Part shown: one piece after another, positions 37,915 to 40,557 of the stretch
How the letters are laid out: each line of letters opens with the position of its first letter
How positions within the stretch are numbered: the stretch's first letter is position 1
DNA from: Halomicroarcula saliterrae
GTDB taxonomy: Archaea; Halobacteriota; Halobacteria; Halobacteriales; Haloarculaceae
DNA: 40,557 bases
Direction of reading: 5' to 3'
NCBI RefSeq assembly: GCF_031624395.1
Contig: NZ_JAMQON010000010.1
Location: forward strand, 1 to 40,557
Made by a program: the position numbers and the translations under genes
Notes under the pieces: model-generated
What the model was told of the DNA's origin: nothing
Databases searched by the model: none
The model's input: the letters and a program-made list of their open reading frames with translations, nothing else

Positions 37915-38598
37915 TCAGCCCGTCTCGCTGAAAACTTGCTTGACGGGGTAACGAAGCGCTGCTAGCCGGCTCAGATCGCCTTTTCGATACGGCACTGACC
38001 AGGTGCGAGTGTTCCCTTTCAGGTCTTTGCGGCCGATAATGATTCGTACCGGACCTCTCGGAGTCTTTGCGAGAGATAACCAACTCTCGCATAATGATGT
38101 TCCACGGAAACTTATTGATGGTCCTGATACCCACAGATTGCTATTCTCGTTCGAATACCCACGTTTGAACCAGGTTTGAGCGCTGTCCATGAACTGTTCA
38201 AACCGATCTGGTAATTCTTCGCCGATATGGCAGATGAGATATGATGAATTTCCCTTGTCAATGTCTTTCTTCCAGAACTCTAAGAAGACGTGATCAGACG
38301 GAGCTTGAATCACATTTACCCATGCTCGCTCTGTTCCCTTTCCGTGGAGCGATATAGAGGAAATTTTCTGCCAGCCGTCCGGTGATGTGCCCGAGTCATA
38401 GTAGCCCCGAAGCGGGGGGACCACTTCGAGGGCATGGGCACGGAGATATTCATCCGGGAACGGGACAGAAATCTCAACCGCATCGGGGGAGTCTGGTTTG
38501 AGGAGCTGTTGGACAACTTCAGAGTAGCCGTCGATATCTTCAGTAATTGGGATAGCGTGAGGCCATGGAGTCCGAAGTTGGTCTTCTCTAAAGCTCAT
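37915..38598 (-). CDS. Hypothetical protein
   Basis: The 227-residue product (from the ATG at 38598) contains EISVPFPDEYLRAHALEVVPPLRGYYDSG, GWQKISSISLHGKGTERAWVNVIQAPSDHVFLEFWKKDIDKG, SSYLICHIGEELPDRFEQFMDSAQTWFKRGY and a closing GPVRIIIGRKDLKGNTRTWSVPYRKGD. The pattern is an alpha/beta fold of unknown family. A longer in-frame start at 38715 would add 39 poorly convincing residues with hydrophobic character, so I prefer 38598. Confidence 0.5.
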   Translation of the reverse strand: MSFREDQLRTPWPHAIPITEDIDGYSEVVQQLLKPDSPDAVEISVPFPDEYLRAHALEVVPPLRGYYDSGTSPDGWQKISSISLHGKGTERAWVNVIQAPSDHVFLEFWKKDIDKGNSSYLICHIGEELPDRFEQFMDSAQTWFKRGYSNENSNLWVSGPSISFRGTSLCESWLSLAKTPRGPVRIIIGRKDLKGNTRTWSVPYRKGDLSRLAALRYPVKQVFSETG

Positions 38599-38755
38599 AT
38601 CATGGCCGTCGAAATCTTCCTGATAAGCCCAGTAGACTGTGTAGCCCGCCAGGAGAAGCTGAGGGGTTCCGAAGATAGGGAATAATGCACAGGTCGAGTG
38701 CCGACTGTTCAGCACTCTGAACTAGGTCTGGCACTCTGATTTACGACTGAAATAG

Positions 38756-38941
38756 GGATATTTGCCATTTCTCGTACATTATATACTCGTCAGCCGCGCC
38801 AAACGAGTTTTCGAGATGTGCCGGAAGCTGGATGAGTTCCTGGAATACAGAGGAGTGACCTCGATCTCGCTAAGGAGCTATCTGAAAACAGCTGCCAGGC
38901 TATTTATGCAGAACACATCCGATGAAACATCTGCTCAGTAA
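38756..38941 (+). other. Open frame remnant in a gene-poor gap
   Basis: A frame of 61 codons ends at TAA 38939-38941; its first ATG is at 38816. The visible product RAKRVFEMCRKLDEFLEYRG, TSISLRSYLKTAARLFMQNT is coherent and helical, like the C-terminal tail of a larger protein. I suspect a truncated transposase because GTGCTGACTACAC follows at 38996, a sequence also found in another IS-littered gap. No other feature is seen in 38716-39083. Confidence 0.35.
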
Positions 38942-39083
38942 GCGTGCACACTGATGAGCTCATTCAATAAAAGTGTCTAATGGAGTGATGCCACGGTGCT
39001 GACTACACGCTTTCTGAGAAAAGACGGCGATATCATTCAGTCACAGGTACTGATACCCAGAGTAGCATCCGTCTCTAATATGG

Positions 39084-40361
39084 ATGAACCAGAAAACATA
39101 TATCAGATCTATATCCATTACATCTATCTTGCAAAGAAGAGACTCAGCCGCTTCATTCACCCGAGCACGCTTGGCACTCGGGTTCGGGATTTCTCTCGGT
39201 ATTGCATATTTCCTCTATCGGCTTACTATCACTCCCGGTCAATTTGGAATTGATTTTGAGATATATCGAGCCGCCGCTGCAGACCTGCATGCGGGCAAGG
39301 TGGTCTATGGTCGTTCTCCTGTCGGCGTCTCAAATCTCACGTACCGCTATCCAATCGTATTATTGGCCCCGTTTTCGCTGTATCTCTTGGTTTCTCCGAT
39401 TACCGGCTTTGCTATCCATATTGCCGGGACAGTTCTTGTCAGCGTTTTACTTGGACTCACCATTGCGAAGGCAACCGAATCATACGGGCTGCAGCTGTCG
39501 AATTATGATCGTATCCTGATCTGTGGATTTATTGTAATCAGCCCAATTAGCGCACCATCGTTGGTAAATGGTAATATCAACCACCACATTGCATTGGCGC
39601 TGGGAATCGGTCTAATATGGATGGAACAGAACCGAGAACAACACGCTGGTGTTGCTCTTGGATTAGCAGCGCTTCCAAAGGTCTTCCCCGCTGCTATCGG
39701 CATTTGGTTAGTCTGGCGGCGAAAATGGTATACTAGTTTGGTTGCTATAATCACCGGTATCGGGGCGCTTACGGCTGGTGCCGTACTTTTTGGTTTAAAC
39801 CGCACACAGAGATATTTCGTTGAGGAGCTTCTCCCACGAGGGACTGCAAACGCTGTTTCAGGCGGCCTTTCACCGTCAAGTCTATACGTCACACTTCAGC
39901 GGCCTCTTTCCGTTATTTTCACCGATGCAAGCGGAACGGCTCTAACAGTACTCTCTCTTATAATAGTCGCCCCGGTAGTGGCCTACGCATATCTACAGAG
40001 TGAAGGTCGTATTCAACAGCTCATTGCGCTCCTCTCGACGTTGTGCGGAATTTTGCTAGTGATCCCCTCGTATACTATGTATTTCGTCCTCGTTTTTTAT
40101 CCGCTAATTCCGCTATTATATCTTCTCTCAGGATGGCCTGGTAGGATTTTCACGGCGGGTGTAATTTTCATGCAATTCACGTTGAAACTCCATGATGCGA
40201 CTATGCTGGTTCGCATGCTCAACTTACCTGTCTGGGGTACTGAAACGCTAGTTGTTAGCCTTCAAGCCTTCTATACGCTAGGCACGCCTGTCCTCTGGGG
40301 AACCATCGCTGTTCTCATAGCTGGCATTTGGCAGGTACATTCACAGCAATCTGAAAATTAG
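39084..40361 (+). CDS. GT87/DUF2029 family membrane glycosyltransferase-like protein
   Basis: The 425-aa polytopic protein shows the DUF2029/GT87 layout: DFEIYRAAAADLHAGKVVYG with the conserved acid-containing loop after the first membrane helix, LTYRYPIVLLAPFSLYLL, the 'NGNINHHIALALGIGLIW' box, and GVALGLAALPKVFPAAIGIWLVWRRKW. About ten membrane segments are visible. GT87 proteins use polyprenyl-phosphate sugars to build cell-envelope glycans, here perhaps surface-glycoprotein or lipid decoration. Full length. No partner gene is in view; it is the last gene of the window and appears unrelated to the replication backbone. Confidence 0.8.
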   Translation: MNQKTYIRSISITSILQRRDSAASFTRARLALGFGISLGIAYFLYRLTITPGQFGIDFEIYRAAAADLHAGKVVYGRSPVGVSNLTYRYPIVLLAPFSLYLLVSPITGFAIHIAGTVLVSVLLGLTIAKATESYGLQLSNYDRILICGFIVISPISAPSLVNGNINHHIALALGIGLIWMEQNREQHAGVALGLAALPKVFPAAIGIWLVWRRKWYTSLVAIITGIGALTAGAVLFGLNRTQRYFVEELLPRGTANAVSGGLSPSSLYVTLQRPLSVIFTDASGTALTVLSLIIVAPVVAYAYLQSEGRIQQLIALLSTLCGILLVIPSYTMYFVLVFYPLIPLLYLLSGWPGRIFTAGVIFMQFTLKLHDATMLVRMLNLPVWGTETLVVSLQAFYTLGTPVLWGTIAVLIAGIWQVHSQQSEN

Positions 40362-40393
40362 CGTAATAACACTGTGTTTTATCAGTATATTTC

Positions 40394-40414
40394 TGCCGAG
40401 CTATTAATTCGGCA
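40394..40414 (+). terminator. Weak hairpin after the GT87 gene
   Basis: TGCCGA pairs with TCGGCA across a nine-base AT-rich loop, 33 bases after the stop codon. It has terminator position but no T-run. The rest of the window (to 40557) shows no gene. Confidence 0.3.
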
Positions 40415-40557
40415 AAGTGATATTAGAAAGAGTGGCACTGTAGTTTCGCTAGCCGCGACAGCTACGACTGCGTTATCTCGGTAGAAAGCGAAGAGACAGA
40501 TTGGTTTGACATCCGAAATCCGCCTCTTCACCCGTGTTACGGTCGCTAAGTCTAAAT

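Noticed and set aside
1-40557. CRISPR array, rRNA or complete tRNA genes
   Set aside because: No regularly spaced identical repeats with unique spacers, and no rRNA or foldable tRNA sequence was seen on either strand.

Overview
This window is haloarchaeal. The predicted proteins are rich in Asp and Glu and the replication and transcription factors are archaeal: Orc1/Cdc6, PCNA, RPA/RPAP and TFB. Several families are recognisable as halophile-specific, and several TATA boxes sit about 25-30 bases before start codons. An initiator gene beside an iteron-type origin, a dense load of toxin-antitoxin and IS elements, and the absence of housekeeping operons point to a large plasmid or plasmid-like provirus. 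No capsid, terminase or tail gene was recognised.

Layout. 1-3.4 kb: end of an IS5-type element, a tiny zinc-ribbon gene, a wHTH/TumE-like toxin-antitoxin pair, and an RPA-RPAP fusion gene. 3.6-6.7 kb: a small helical protein, a Fic AMPylase with its own palindromic operator, a DUF555 protein, and a repeat-rich stretch with a transposon relic. 6.7-11.1 kb: two large OB-fold proteins, the second ending in a TFIIS/TFS-type zinc ribbon. 11.2-15.8 kb: a phage-like small protein, an AbiEi/AbiEii-like module, a plasmid TFB, and a PCNA with an acidic N-terminal extension followed by a small zinc protein. 15.8-18.6 kb: a membrane gene flanked by IS-like inverted ends, orc1/cdc6, and the probable replication origin. 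18.6-23 kb: an uncharacterised 500-aa protein, a wHTH regulator, VapBC, an IS6-family element with an internally deleted sister copy, and a lipoprotein. 23.1-35.9 kb: a MoxR-type ATPase, a two-wHTH regulator, a broken HTH gene, a DUF7522-like gene, a HELLH plus vWA giant protein, a SWIM zinc-finger protein, a methylase-like protein without the NPPY motif, small ORFs, and a DUF6610/TGT-DpdA-like protein. 35.9-40.5 kb: a complete TnpB (IS1341-type) insertion, two hypothetical genes and a GT87/DUF2029 membrane protein.

The main discovery is a short sequence element, TTTG-N15/16/17-GAGGG, usually with a C-run after TTTG(T). It recurs at least eleven times, always on the + strand, directly before the replication/transcription/ATPase genes: RPA-RPAP, OB-TFS, TFB, PCNA, the 500-aa protein, MoxR, HELLH-vWA, SWIM, a zinc-ribbon operon and a small 119-aa gene. 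It is absent from the toxin-antitoxin, Fic and IS cargo. It therefore appears to mark a backbone regulon, either as an unusual promoter/operator or as a 5'UTR element. In this reading, Orc1 fires the origin; RPA-, OB- and PCNA-type proteins handle replicating DNA; the plasmid TFB (and perhaps the TFS-ribbon protein) steers transcription; the MoxR/vWA pair remodels an unknown target; and the DpdA-like protein may modify DNA.
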